Shown here one piece after another: positions 1-5,331 of a stretch of DNA of 5,331 nucleotides. Position numbers and translations under genes: made by a program. Origin of the DNA: Clostridiales bacterium. Lineage in GTDB: Bacteria; Bacillota_A; Clostridia; Lachnospirales; Bianqueaceae. The notes beneath the pieces are model-generated. The model saw only the letters and a list, made by a program, of their open reading frames with translations. It did not search any database and had not been told where the DNA came from. Each line of letters opens with the position of its first letter. The first letter of the stretch is position 1. Location of the stretch: the NCBI GenBank assembly GCA_019423265.1, contig JAHZBS010000171.1:1-5331 (forward strand), given 5' to 3'.

Positions 1-1543
1 ATGCATTGTCGTATTCATTAATGGAGCCGTTTAGAATATATTCGACTTCATTAGCAAAAAAACCGCTCTGTTTAACCATTCCTCTAAGGTTGGTTGGCGA
101 TTCGCCTTTCCCCCTGCGAATCGTCTCTTCAAGATTGGTCAGCTGGCCTATGGTATATTCCGTCAAATAGACTCTTCGAAGCAGGCTATCCCCTATGAGC
201 TCTGCGGTCTGGGCGAGATTGTCCGGTTCCAGAAGAATCGAATCTCCCCCCGGCTGTCCTTCCTCCTTCACGCCATCCACCACAGAGGGCAGCTGTTGAT
301 ATCGGATGTCTTCCTCCCCTAGTAGGATAGAATTGGGCGCATATTGGCTTAAATCAATGACATGTGAGTTTAGCGCCTCCAAAATATCCCCCCATGACCA
401 CCCTTCATCACCGGAGTGGATCTCATATTCAAGCGATATGTCCGTCTGATATTGGGAGAGTTCATCGGCGCGCTGCCCTGCCGTCTGCGCCCAAATCTCC
501 AATTCTTCCGACAGCCTCCAAATCGTGTCCCGCAGCCTTTTGAAGCTATCTCCACAATTCTGTAGAAGCTTCAAATTTTGGTCAATTGCCTGGGTGATCT
601 GTTCATCGCCGCCGTTTCCCCGGTGCAGGGAGGATTCCAATTCATCCATCTGCTCCTGCACCTGCTTGATGAGCTGCTGCGATTGTTCTTCCGGTCTCAT
701 AGCCTCAATCCGGCTTCGCAAGTCTTGGATCTCCGCAGCTAGCTCCTTTCCCAGTCTGACGGTTTCTGACCAAGCTTCCTTCGCATTTTTGTGAACCTCT
801 ACATAGCTCTCCAACCTGCCGATCCACTTCACAAGCTTACCGTCTGTATTCAATGGGATAATCCCATAGGTCTCCCACTGCGAGATCAATTGTTCCAGTG
901 AATCCGTGATCTCATTGACGGCCCATCCCTCTCCGGGGAAGTTCTTGACATAGTACCGCCTCCACGCCCCATCGTCACGAATTCCATCAACCCAGGAGAC
1001 AAACTCTGCAAAGTGGCCGTTATACACGAGCGCCTTCTCTTGGATTTTCTGTACCTCATCCAAGATCCCTCCGCCTGTCACCGCCGTCCCCGCATCTTCC
1101 CAATTGGAGGTGAGTTCCTGGATGATGGCAAGGGGAGCTCGTATTTTCATAAACTGCTCAAGTTGCCTTAGAAACTCTTCAACCTCGCTTACGGTCTGGA
1201 CATCCCTGACCTCCAGTTGCAGCAGCTGGTACTGAAACCCGCCATCGCTACCCGCTCCGCGCGCCAATCGCTCTGCGTCCAACTTATAATTCTGCTGCAA
1301 AAAATATGAGAGACCGCTCCCAATCTGTTGCTCATCTTCGACTCCCATCAATCCATATTGCTCTGCCAGATCCTCATTATATCCTGCCAGCACTGCGGTG
1401 GCGGCGCTATCCAGCGCTCTCCGGCCATGTACGATGGCTAGATAATGCCGGCTCATGGAGAATAGGACCATATAGAACAAAAGTATCACGATTAAGATTA
1501 GACTGAAAAACACGGTAAAACTGCCCTGTAACTTCCTATCCAC
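1..1543 (-). CDS. DUF5702-like membrane-anchored protein of a Tad pilus locus (3' end missing)
   Basis: An open frame of 514 codons runs from a GTG at 1543 to the window edge without a stop, so the C-terminus is missing. Residues 1-8 are short and basic (MDRKLQGS), followed by one membrane segment at about 11-30. A conserved-looking block at 43-67 (ALDSAATAVLAGYNEDLAEQ, then YGLMG) and the motif EVEYILNG at about 499-506 match what I know of the DUF5702 family, found beside Tad genes in Clostridia. The middle (about 245-330) is charged, rich in Glu, Gln and Leu, and probably coiled coil. The N-terminus resembles TadE/TadG proteins (GSFTVF), but +5 after the Gly is Phe, not Glu, so prepilin cleavage is doubtful. 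The start overlaps the tadE-like stop by 8 bases, implying coupled translation; no strong ribosome-binding site is close (AAGGA lies 13 bases upstream). The likely role is an extracytoplasmic minor component or tip protein of the pilus, inferred from position and topology. Family call fairly sure; function unknown. Confidence 0.82.
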   Translation of the reverse strand, partial: MDRKLQGSFTVFFSLILIVILLFYMVLFSMSRHYLAIVHGRRALDSAATAVLAGYNEDLAEQYGLMGVEDEQQIGSGLSYFLQQNYKLDAERLARGAGSDGGFQYQLLQLEVRDVQTVSEVEEFLRQLEQFMKIRAPLAIIQELTSNWEDAGTAVTGGGILDEVQKIQEKALVYNGHFAEFVSWVDGIRDDGAWRRYYVKNFPGEGWAVNEITDSLEQLISQWETYGIIPLNTDGKLVKWIGRLESYVEVHKNAKEAWSETVRLGKELAAEIQDLRSRIEAMRPEEQSQQLIKQVQEQMDELESSLHRGNGGDEQITQAIDQNLKLLQNCGDSFKRLRDTIWRLSEELEIWAQTAGQRADELSQYQTDISLEYEIHSGDEGWSWGDILEALNSHVIDLSQYAPNSILLGEEDIRYQQLPSVVDGVKEEGQPGGDSILLEPDNLAQTAELIGDSLLRRVYLTEYTIGQLTNLEETIRRGKGESPTNLRGMVKQSGFFANEVEYILNGSINEYDNA

Positions 1544-2042
1544 CTGCGGTGATTCGTCCTTTCCATTCATTCAGTTTTTTTTCATAGGCGTCCAGTACAT
1601 CGTGGATGGGAGGCAGCAGCGATGCCGCCTCCCATATGAGATCCACGGTCTCCTTATATGCTGCCGGTCGCTCTAAAAACCCAGACGCTATCGCCTCAAT
1701 GCGCATGGGAAACAGCAGCGCATAGTCACCCTCCACTGCCAGCGATATTGTCCTGGTCAATAGGGTCTCTTCGCTGTGTACGTGGATCGATGGCTCTCCC
1801 CATGGACTGTTGTGCAGCTGTTTCGAGAGATAAGACTTTGCCTCCTCAACGCAGGTATCCAATGTCTCCCCTTGAATATACCAGGACTGGCAGAGGATCA
1901 CACCTTGATCACAGAGCGCTTTCACATACGTTTCATAGACAAGAAACAGTGTACATTGCATGACAGCCAGAAGCAACAAGAACACAATGGGAAAGAGCAT
2001 GGCAGTCTCCACAGTTAGGCTGGCCTTTGCCCCCCGATTCAT
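1536..2042 (-). CDS. TadE-like minor pilin / pseudopilin
   Basis: The 168-residue product has a short basic N-terminus (MNRGAKA), then SLTVETAMLFPIVF leading into one membrane segment at about 14-35, and an outer domain of about 130 residues. This is the TadE layout: a pilin-like N-terminus with Glu at +5 (Glu12) if cleaved between Ala7 and Ser8. Ala rather than Gly at -1 is less usual for a prepilin peptidase. The block at 122-143 (FLERPAAYKETVD and on) resembles a region I associate with clostridial TadE-like proteins. Cys30, Cys44, Cys51 and Cys64 are present; the last three lie outside the membrane and could form a disulfide. The ATG overlaps the pilin stop (ATGA), so translation is probably coupled; a GGGAG lies 10 bases upstream. 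The protein likely acts in or on the pilus, as TadE does in known Tad systems. A run of eight A residues sits near the 3' end of the coding strand. Confidence 0.85.
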   Translation of the reverse strand: MNRGAKASLTVETAMLFPIVFLLLLAVMQCTLFLVYETYVKALCDQGVILCQSWYIQGETLDTCVEEAKSYLSKQLHNSPWGEPSIHVHSEETLLTRTISLAVEGDYALLFPMRIEAIASGFLERPAAYKETVDLIWEAASLLPPIHDVLDAYEKKLNEWKGRITAGG

Positions 2043-2236
2043 TTTGCAATGGCTCCCGGATCAAATGCTGCTCCCTGGGATGAGATCTTTTCTAAGATGC
2101 CGGATACAAACTCTACGACGGTGCTTTTAAACATCAGGACGAGCGCGATCAAAATTACAATAATTAACACGATCTCGATGGTTCCCATTCCTTCCTCGCG
2201 ATTCCAGAATTCCTGCAATTTCACCCAGATTTTCAT
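2039..2236 (-). CDS. flp: Flp-type (type IVb) major pilin, Flp1-like prepilin
   Basis: This 65-residue prepilin is the likely fibre subunit. It has a 16-residue charged leader ending in REEG, then M-G-T-I-E, giving a cleavage site between Gly16 and Met17 with Glu at +5 (Glu21). A hydrophobic helix follows at about 18-36 (IEIVLIIVILIALVLMF). The mature protein would be about 49 residues, normal for Flp pilins. A CpaA/TadV-type prepilin peptidase would have to cut it, and none is in this window. I chose the ATG at 2236 because GGAG (2243-2246) lies six bases ahead of it. An in-frame ATG four codons upstream (2248) has no usable ribosome-binding site. The gene is separated from tadC by a structured intergenic stretch and overlaps the tadE-like gene by four bases. 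Having the pilin downstream of the platform genes rather than first in the operon differs from the Caulobacter and Aggregatibacter order. Identification is strong from the motif and the context. Confidence 0.9.
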   Translation of the reverse strand: MKIWVKLQEFWNREEGMGTIEIVLIIVILIALVLMFKSTVVEFVSGILEKISSQGAAFDPGAIAK

Positions 2237-2242
2237 ACTATT

Positions 2243-2246
2243 CTCC
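2243..2246 (-). promoter_or_regulatory. Ribosome-binding site of the pilin gene
   Basis: GGAG on the minus strand, six bases before the ATG at 2236. It decides the pilin start, since the ATG at 2248 has nothing comparable. The CTCC just upstream (complement of 2252-2255) could pair with it across a five-base loop, which would partly mask it; that stem is only four pairs and weak on its own. Confidence 0.6.
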
Positions 2247-2270
2247 ATTCCGGAGCGTCAGTGACGGGGC

Positions 2271-2301
2271 GAAGAGAAATTCGCGAAGGCGATTTCTCTT
2301 C
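2271..2301 (-). repeat. Inverted repeat / hairpin 2 ahead of the pilin gene
   Basis: The arms GAAGAGAAAT (2271-2280) and ATTTCTCTTC (2292-2301) are perfect complements. The stem continues with three C-G/G-C pairs past a single bulged base to a four-base loop, giving about 13 pairs. On the transcript the loop is CUUC. There is no run of U after the stem (the next bases are GCCCC), so it is not a standard intrinsic terminator. It lies between tadC and flp and could act as an RNA stability or processing element, or be part of a dispersed repeat. The structure is read from the sequence; its role is inferred. Confidence 0.7.
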
Positions 2302-2311
2302 TGCCATAAGA

Positions 2312-2340
2312 GCTATTTGTGGCGCTCCGACACAAATAGC
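2312..2340 (-). repeat. Inverted repeat / hairpin 1 after tadC
   Basis: The arms GCTATTTGTG (2312-2321) and CACAAATAGC (2331-2340) are perfect ten-base complements around a nine-base loop. The loop on the transcript, UCGGAGCGC, contains CGGAGCG, an exact complement of CGCUCCG lying just before the pilin ribosome-binding site (complement of 2251-2257). A loop-to-downstream pairing of seven bases is therefore possible, enclosing hairpin 2. No U-run follows, so a terminator is unlikely. It begins 35 bases after the tadC stop. Confidence 0.7.
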
Positions 2341-2375
2341 CGTGTCATTCCTCCTCAACTTCTTACCATATGGAC

Positions 2376-3860
2376 TTACCCGATTTGCATCGTCATGATG
2401 GCCGGAGCCAATACCACGATTAAAATCACAACCAGCATCAGCATCATAGGGATGAGAAGCTTTGTATCCACCTCCTCCGATTTTTCTTGCACGTACTTTT
2501 TCCGCAGTTCCCACGCCTGCGCGTTCAGTTCGCGTAAATGTGTGATGATGAACTCATCCCCGCGTTTTAAATTCTGGGATAACACTGAGATAAACTGTCG
2601 GATTTCTTTAACTTTAACGCGAGCGGCAAACTGTTCCAACGCCTCCTTGGGGGATGTCCCATTTTGCATCTGTAGCGTTGCAATCTGCATCTCCTCATAG
2701 ATCGGTTCAATTGTCCCCTCCAATCCTTTTCGTTTCTCTAAATAATCACCTGTGATCTTCATCCACGCTCTCTGCGTGCTGAGGCCTGCGCCGAGCAGCA
2801 TGACAAACCTATTGATGACCTCCGGGTACGCGATGCGCATCGCTTCCCTCCTTTGCGCAACAGCCTTTTTTAGCTCCCGGTCCCGCCCAATGAACAAAAG
2901 GATTGGAATCAGCCACATAAGCGCGATCCAAAGGACATACGCCGGCCTTTTCTCCACCTTGTGCCACTCATATCGAACTGCCCCTGCGCCGCTGGAAGGC
3001 AGCAGGACTTCCGTTGCCGTTGAATACGCTCCCGCGTTGAGATTCTCCACCATCTCCTCGACTTGCGCCTCCAAATCTTCCGTTTTGCCCGCCAACACTA
3101 AAGAAAGGGTGATTGCCGTTTCGTATTCACCACTGCGGAGAGTCACTTGCATGGGAACCTTCGTCTCCCCCCGCGGAAGGTTCTCTCTTCGCAATCGGCC
3201 ATCATCCCGGATATATTCCGGCAACCCGCTGCTATAGGAGAAGCTCACGCTTTTTCTGTGATCCGGCAATTGTATATCCTCCCGGATAAGCCCCAACTCA
3301 TGGAAGTAGCCCTGTAAATACATCTTCGCCTCTTCCAATTCCTGTTTCCGCTGTATGGCGTCCGGTTGCTGTTCCGGCACACTCACCACCACCTCCCGCT
3401 GAATCACCGTATCATCAAGCCAGGCTGACAGCAGCAGCCTTTCCCCGGCGTCCCCCTGTTGGTACTCCGGCCTTTCAATGGACGCACCGTTGAAGGCTTC
3501 TCCCTTTTGATCCGAAGAAGCGGACATAGAAAACATTAAACACGCATTACACAGAAAGAGGATGCCAAGCGCCATTCCCACCTTCTGTGCGATAAAAATT
3601 TGATACAGCCGCTTCGTGTCCCCAGCCGGCGCCATCTGACGAATATCCTCAAATGCCGCCTTTCTGTAGGCCTTGGCAAATTTCACATGCAGAATATCGA
3701 CCACCATGAACATGCCGAGAGGCGTTAGAATTCGCTCAAGTCCCACCTTTTTTCCATCAAACCGTATGCTGAACTGGATCTTATTCTTGTGATACCGCCA
3801 ATGGCTCACGGCAAAAAGAATCAGCAATATTCCCTCCAGGGCCAGTATGACCCAAACCAT
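2376..3860 (-). CDS. tadC: TadC-like pilus assembly platform protein with large extracytoplasmic insert
   Basis: The 494-residue product is a type II secretion F-family (T2SF) inner-membrane protein that would work with TadB and the ATPase as the assembly platform. A membrane segment lies at about 3-20 and another at about 92-112. A region outside the membrane follows at about 113-306, then a third segment (307-325), a cytoplasmic helical T2SF domain (about 338-462, with YPEVINRFVMLLGAGLS) and a last segment at 468-490. Simple TadC proteins are nearer 280-320 residues, so the insert explains the extra length. Within it, a helix-forming stretch (about 165-195) precedes a beta-rich part (VSFSYSSGLPEYIRDDGRL and on) that looks like a degenerate bacterial Ig-like fold, which I infer from pattern only. 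The start is supported by GGGGGAGGG five bases upstream. The tadB stop lies 24 bases ahead. The structured gap to the pilin follows. TadC assignment is secure; the insert's role is unknown. Confidence 0.87.
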   Translation of the reverse strand: MVWVILALEGILLILFAVSHWRYHKNKIQFSIRFDGKKVGLERILTPLGMFMVVDILHVKFAKAYRKAAFEDIRQMAPAGDTKRLYQIFIAQKVGMALGILFLCNACLMFSMSASSDQKGEAFNGASIERPEYQQGDAGERLLLSAWLDDTVIQREVVVSVPEQQPDAIQRKQELEEAKMYLQGYFHELGLIREDIQLPDHRKSVSFSYSSGLPEYIRDDGRLRRENLPRGETKVPMQVTLRSGEYETAITLSLVLAGKTEDLEAQVEEMVENLNAGAYSTATEVLLPSSGAGAVRYEWHKVEKRPAYVLWIALMWLIPILLFIGRDRELKKAVAQRREAMRIAYPEVINRFVMLLGAGLSTQRAWMKITGDYLEKRKGLEGTIEPIYEEMQIATLQMQNGTSPKEALEQFAARVKVKEIRQFISVLSQNLKRGDEFIITHLRELNAQAWELRKKYVQEKSEEVDTKLLIPMMLMLVVILIVVLAPAIMTMQIG

Positions 3861-3865
3861 GAAAG

Positions 3866-3874
3866 CCCTCCCCC
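3866..3874 (-). promoter_or_regulatory. Strong ribosome-binding site of tadC
   Basis: GGGGGAGGG on the minus strand with its GGAGG core six bases from the ATG at 3860. It sits in the 24-base gap after the tadB stop, so tadC can initiate independently of tadB, and it fixes the start codon. Confidence 0.7.
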
Positions 3875-3884
3875 TGTTTTCCCT

Positions 3885-4616
3885 TTAGATCTCGATGTCC
3901 GCCATTCGCTTCGATATGCAGTAGCTCGCAATGGCAAGACCTGCGCAGACGGTCATGATCATTCTACCCTGAAAGCTTGAATACAGTGGAGCTAGGTAAT
4001 CAGGCGATAATAGCAGCAGTAGAGAGAGTACCGCTACCGGCATGACATTGAGTATTTTCTGTTCCATCTTCTTCTTTGCAAGTGCGACCTGTACCTCGCC
4101 CTGAATCTCAATTTTCTCCTGTAGGAGTGCCGCTGTATTTTCGATGACCTTTGCAATATTGCCTTCGGTCCGTTTGCAAATCTGTATAATCTGGGCAAAG
4201 CTGGCGATTTCCTCCACACCGCTTCGCCGCGCAAAATCCTCCAGCGCATCCTCAATGCGCTGGTTCACGCGCAGTTTCCCGATGATAATCTGCCATTCAT
4301 GGAATAAAACCGGAGTCAACTCCGGATCCATATCCTCCAGTGAGGCCTCAAACGCACCTTCCAGAGACCGTCCTGACCGAAGCGCCGCCACCAGTCCGTA
4401 CAGACATTCCTTAAACTCCAGCGCGACCTTTTGCTGCCGCTTCGCCTCCAGATCCCGCCTTTTATACAGCGGGAATACGGCGGCCGCACAGCCTGCTGCC
4501 ACACAGCTGACCACTAAATTCTGATAAAAGATGAGCGCAATGGCAAAGGCAATACATCCTGCCATCCCTCCGTACCGGATCCATTGCTTTACACTGAGAA
4601 CATAGTTCCGATTCAC
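3885..4616 (-). CDS. tadB: TadB-like pilus assembly platform protein (T2SF family)
   Basis: With the GTG start at 4616 the protein has 243 residues. It opens MNRNYVLSVKQWIRYG, has two membrane segments at about 17-33 and 34-50, a cytoplasmic T2SF helical domain at about 66-186 (CLYGLVAALRSGRSLEGAFE, then IIQICKRTEGNI), and two more segments at about 187-204 and 219-235. This matches the shorter TadB found in Clostridia, which lacks the longer N-terminal part of proteobacterial TadB. It would form the inner-membrane platform with TadC and be driven by CpaF. I prefer the GTG because it overlaps the cpaF stop as GTGA, has AAGGG six bases upstream, and gives the expected N-terminus. The alternative ATG at 4676 (263 residues) has GGAGG ten bases upstream but would add a hydrophilic 20-residue tail and a 64-base overlap with cpaF. 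Family assignment is firm; the start is open. Confidence 0.88.
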   Translation of the reverse strand: MNRNYVLSVKQWIRYGGMAGCIAFAIALIFYQNLVVSCVAAGCAAAVFPLYKRRDLEAKRQQKVALEFKECLYGLVAALRSGRSLEGAFEASLEDMDPELTPVLFHEWQIIIGKLRVNQRIEDALEDFARRSGVEEIASFAQIIQICKRTEGNIAKVIENTAALLQEKIEIQGEVQVALAKKKMEQKILNVMPVAVLSLLLLLSPDYLAPLYSSFQGRMIMTVCAGLAIASYCISKRMADIEI

Positions 4617-5331
4617 TCCCTTCCCTTGTGCCTCGCCAGCAGGGCCTCCGTTCTTCTCAGCTCGCCTTTTTCCCATTGAAACAGCGCCTCCGTCTGAATA
4701 TTTCCTCCCTCGATACCCAAAATTTGCACAATCTCTGTGACATGACGGCCTCCCCCTTTCTGCCGGCTGATAAACACTAGGATGTCGATTGCCGATGCGA
4801 TCTGCTGCCGTATAGCCTCAAGCGGAAACTCTGCCCCCATGAGTACCATAGTCTCGATACGCGACAGCATATCTCGACAAGAGTTGGCGTGTCCTGTTGA
4901 CAGCGATCCCTCATGCCCGCTATTCAACGCTTGCAGCATATCCAGCGCCTCCGCCCCTCGGATCTCCCCCACAATAATCCGGTCTGGCCTCATTCGCAGA
5001 CTGGTCCGGATCAAATCTCGAATCGTGATCGCTCCCTTTCCCTCCACATTCGCATTCCGCGTTTCCATGGTCACCACATTATCCAGCGTATTTAGGCGAA
5101 GTTCCGCCGCGTCCTCGATTGTGATGATCCGCTCCTCCCTCGGGATGAAACTGGACAGTACATTTAAAAGCGTCGTCTTCCCCGAGGCGGTTCCCCCGCA
5201 GATAAAAACATTGTATCGCTGCCGGACCAGCCTTGACAAGAAATCAGCGCTCTCCTGGGTCAGCGTTCCCCACCGGATCATTTCCTCCTGGGAGATTGGC
5301 TCCTCTCGAAATTTTCGGATCGTTAAAATTG
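4613..5331 (-). CDS. cpaF: CpaF/TadA-type secretion ATPase of the Tad pilus (5' end missing)
   Basis: The window holds the last 238 residues; the frame is open through the high edge, so the start is outside. Counting from the first whole codon, the Walker A motif GGTASGKT is at 45-52, the acidic IEDAAELRL box at 71-79, the Walker B-type RIIVGEIRG at 117-125 and the His box STGHANS at 144-150. These are the hallmarks of the GspE/VirB11 superfamily and of CpaF in particular. The enzyme hydrolyses ATP as a hexamer on the cytoplasmic face to drive pilus assembly through TadB and TadC. Complete CpaF proteins are about 380-500 residues, so roughly the first third to half is missing. An internal ATG at 5281 (MIRWGTL) is not the start, because upstream codons ILTIRKFREEPISQE read as normal CpaF. 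The stop overlaps the tadB GTG. All catalytic motifs seen are intact, so the ATPase is expected to be active. Confidence 0.95.
   Translation of the reverse strand, partial: ILTIRKFREEPISQEEMIRWGTLTQESADFLSRLVRQRYNVFICGGTASGKTTLLNVLSSFIPREERIITIEDAAELRLNTLDNVVTMETRNANVEGKGAITIRDLIRTSLRMRPDRIIVGEIRGAEALDMLQALNSGHEGSLSTGHANSCRDMLSRIETMVLMGAEFPLEAIRQQIASAIDILVFISRQKGGGRHVTEIVQILGIEGGNIQTEALFQWEKGELRRTEALLARHKGRE
4617..4627 (-). promoter_or_regulatory. Ribosome-binding site for the GTG start of tadB, inside the end of cpaF
   Basis: AAGGGAAGGGA on the minus strand directly precedes GTG; the AAGGG at 4623-4627 is six bases from it. It lies within the last codons of cpaF, and the GTGA overlap suggests ribosomes ending cpaF restart on tadB. 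Confidence 0.5.

Larger units (their letters stand above)
2237..2375 (-). other. Intergenic stretch between tadC and the pilin gene, highly structured
   Basis: This is the only sizeable non-coding gap in the window (139 bases). In transcript order it holds an AGGAGG (2350-2355) followed one base later by ATG and ten more codons to TAG (2348-2313), hairpin 1, hairpin 2, and the odd palindrome CGTCAGTGACG (complement of 2256-2266). It ends with the pilin ribosome-binding site. The outer 7-mers CGGAGCG (2251-2257) and CGCTCCG (2323-2329) are inverted copies, so the block is also bounded like a very small palindromic repeat element. No clear -10/-35 promoter was seen. It could be an RNA element tuning pilin expression or a dispersed intergenic repeat; the sequence alone does not decide. 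Confidence 0.6.

Noticed and set aside
525..794. Open frame of 89 codons on the plus strand
   Set aside because: Antisense to the helical middle of the DUF5702-like protein, Ser/Cys-rich, no domain.
2271..2340. Intrinsic terminator between tadC and flp
   Set aside because: Both stems are strong but neither is followed by a U-run on the transcript strand, and the operon continues with coupled pilus genes.
2233..2514. Open frame of 93 codons on the minus strand across the tadC end and the hairpins
   Set aside because: Its first half is an out-of-frame reading of tadC and its second half reads through the palindromic block; no initiation signal supports it.
2317..2700. Open frame of 127 codons on the plus strand
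   Set aside because: Antisense to the 3' end of tadC and the hairpin block; the Cys/Ser/Ile-rich product is what antisense of a membrane segment gives.
2752..3237. Open frame of 161 codons on the plus strand
   Set aside because: It lies wholly antisense to the TadC coding region, has no convincing ribosome-binding site, and the product shows no recognisable domain.
4144..4524. Open frame of 126 codons on the plus strand
   Set aside because: Antisense to tadB, Ser/Arg-rich and without a recognisable domain; tadB itself has full family support.
4617..4676. Longer TadB N-terminus from the ATG at 4676
   Set aside because: It would add a hydrophilic 20-residue tail and a 64-base overlap with cpaF; the GTG at 4616 has a coupled stop/start and a typical N-terminus. 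The GGAGG ten bases before the ATG keeps it as a minor possibility.
4613..5281. CpaF as a complete 222-residue gene starting at the ATG at 5281
   Set aside because: The frame stays open to the window edge and the upstream residues (TIRKFREEPIS) are normal CpaF sequence, so the ATG is internal.

Overview
The window is a stretch of a Tad (tight adherence, Flp-type IVb) pilus operon, and every gene is on the minus strand. Transcription runs from the high coordinates to the low ones, and the operon leaves the window at both ends. Gene families and style point to a low-to-medium-GC anaerobic member of the Bacillota, most likely class Clostridia. The signs are the short TadB, a TadC with a large extra outer domain, a Flp1-type 65-residue pilin, a TadE-like protein and a DUF5702-type protein. 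Genus cannot be read from the sequence.

In transcription order the layout is as follows. First comes the C-terminal part of the CpaF/TadA secretion ATPase (5331 to 4613; its start lies outside the window). Then come TadB (4616 to 3885) and TadC (3860 to 2376), the two inner-membrane platform proteins. A 139-base intergenic stretch (2375 to 2237) follows, rich in inverted repeats. Next are the Flp-type major pilin (2236 to 2039), a TadE-like minor pilin (2042 to 1536), and a large DUF5702-like membrane-anchored surface protein (1543 to 1) that runs off the low-coordinate end. The DUF5702-like gene starts with GTG.

The genes form one machine. The ATPase powers assembly at the TadB/TadC platform. 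The Flp prepilin is cut after Gly16 by a prepilin peptidase not encoded here, and polymerised. The TadE-like and DUF5702-like proteins share the membrane-anchored N-terminal layout of minor pilin components and probably modify or tip the fibre. Most genes overlap by 4 to 8 bases, which implies translational coupling. The one clear break in coupling is the structured stretch just before the pilin gene, where the pilin could be given its own expression level.

The most unusual parts are that intergenic element (two strong hairpins, a loop that can pair with the segment next to the pilin ribosome-binding site, and a possible 11-codon reading frame), the roughly 190-residue outer domain in TadC with an Ig-like look, and the long helical DUF5702-like protein in the minor pilin slot. 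Apart from the intergenic stretch there is no gap of note. I saw no tRNA, rRNA, CRISPR array, insertion sequence or convincing promoter.
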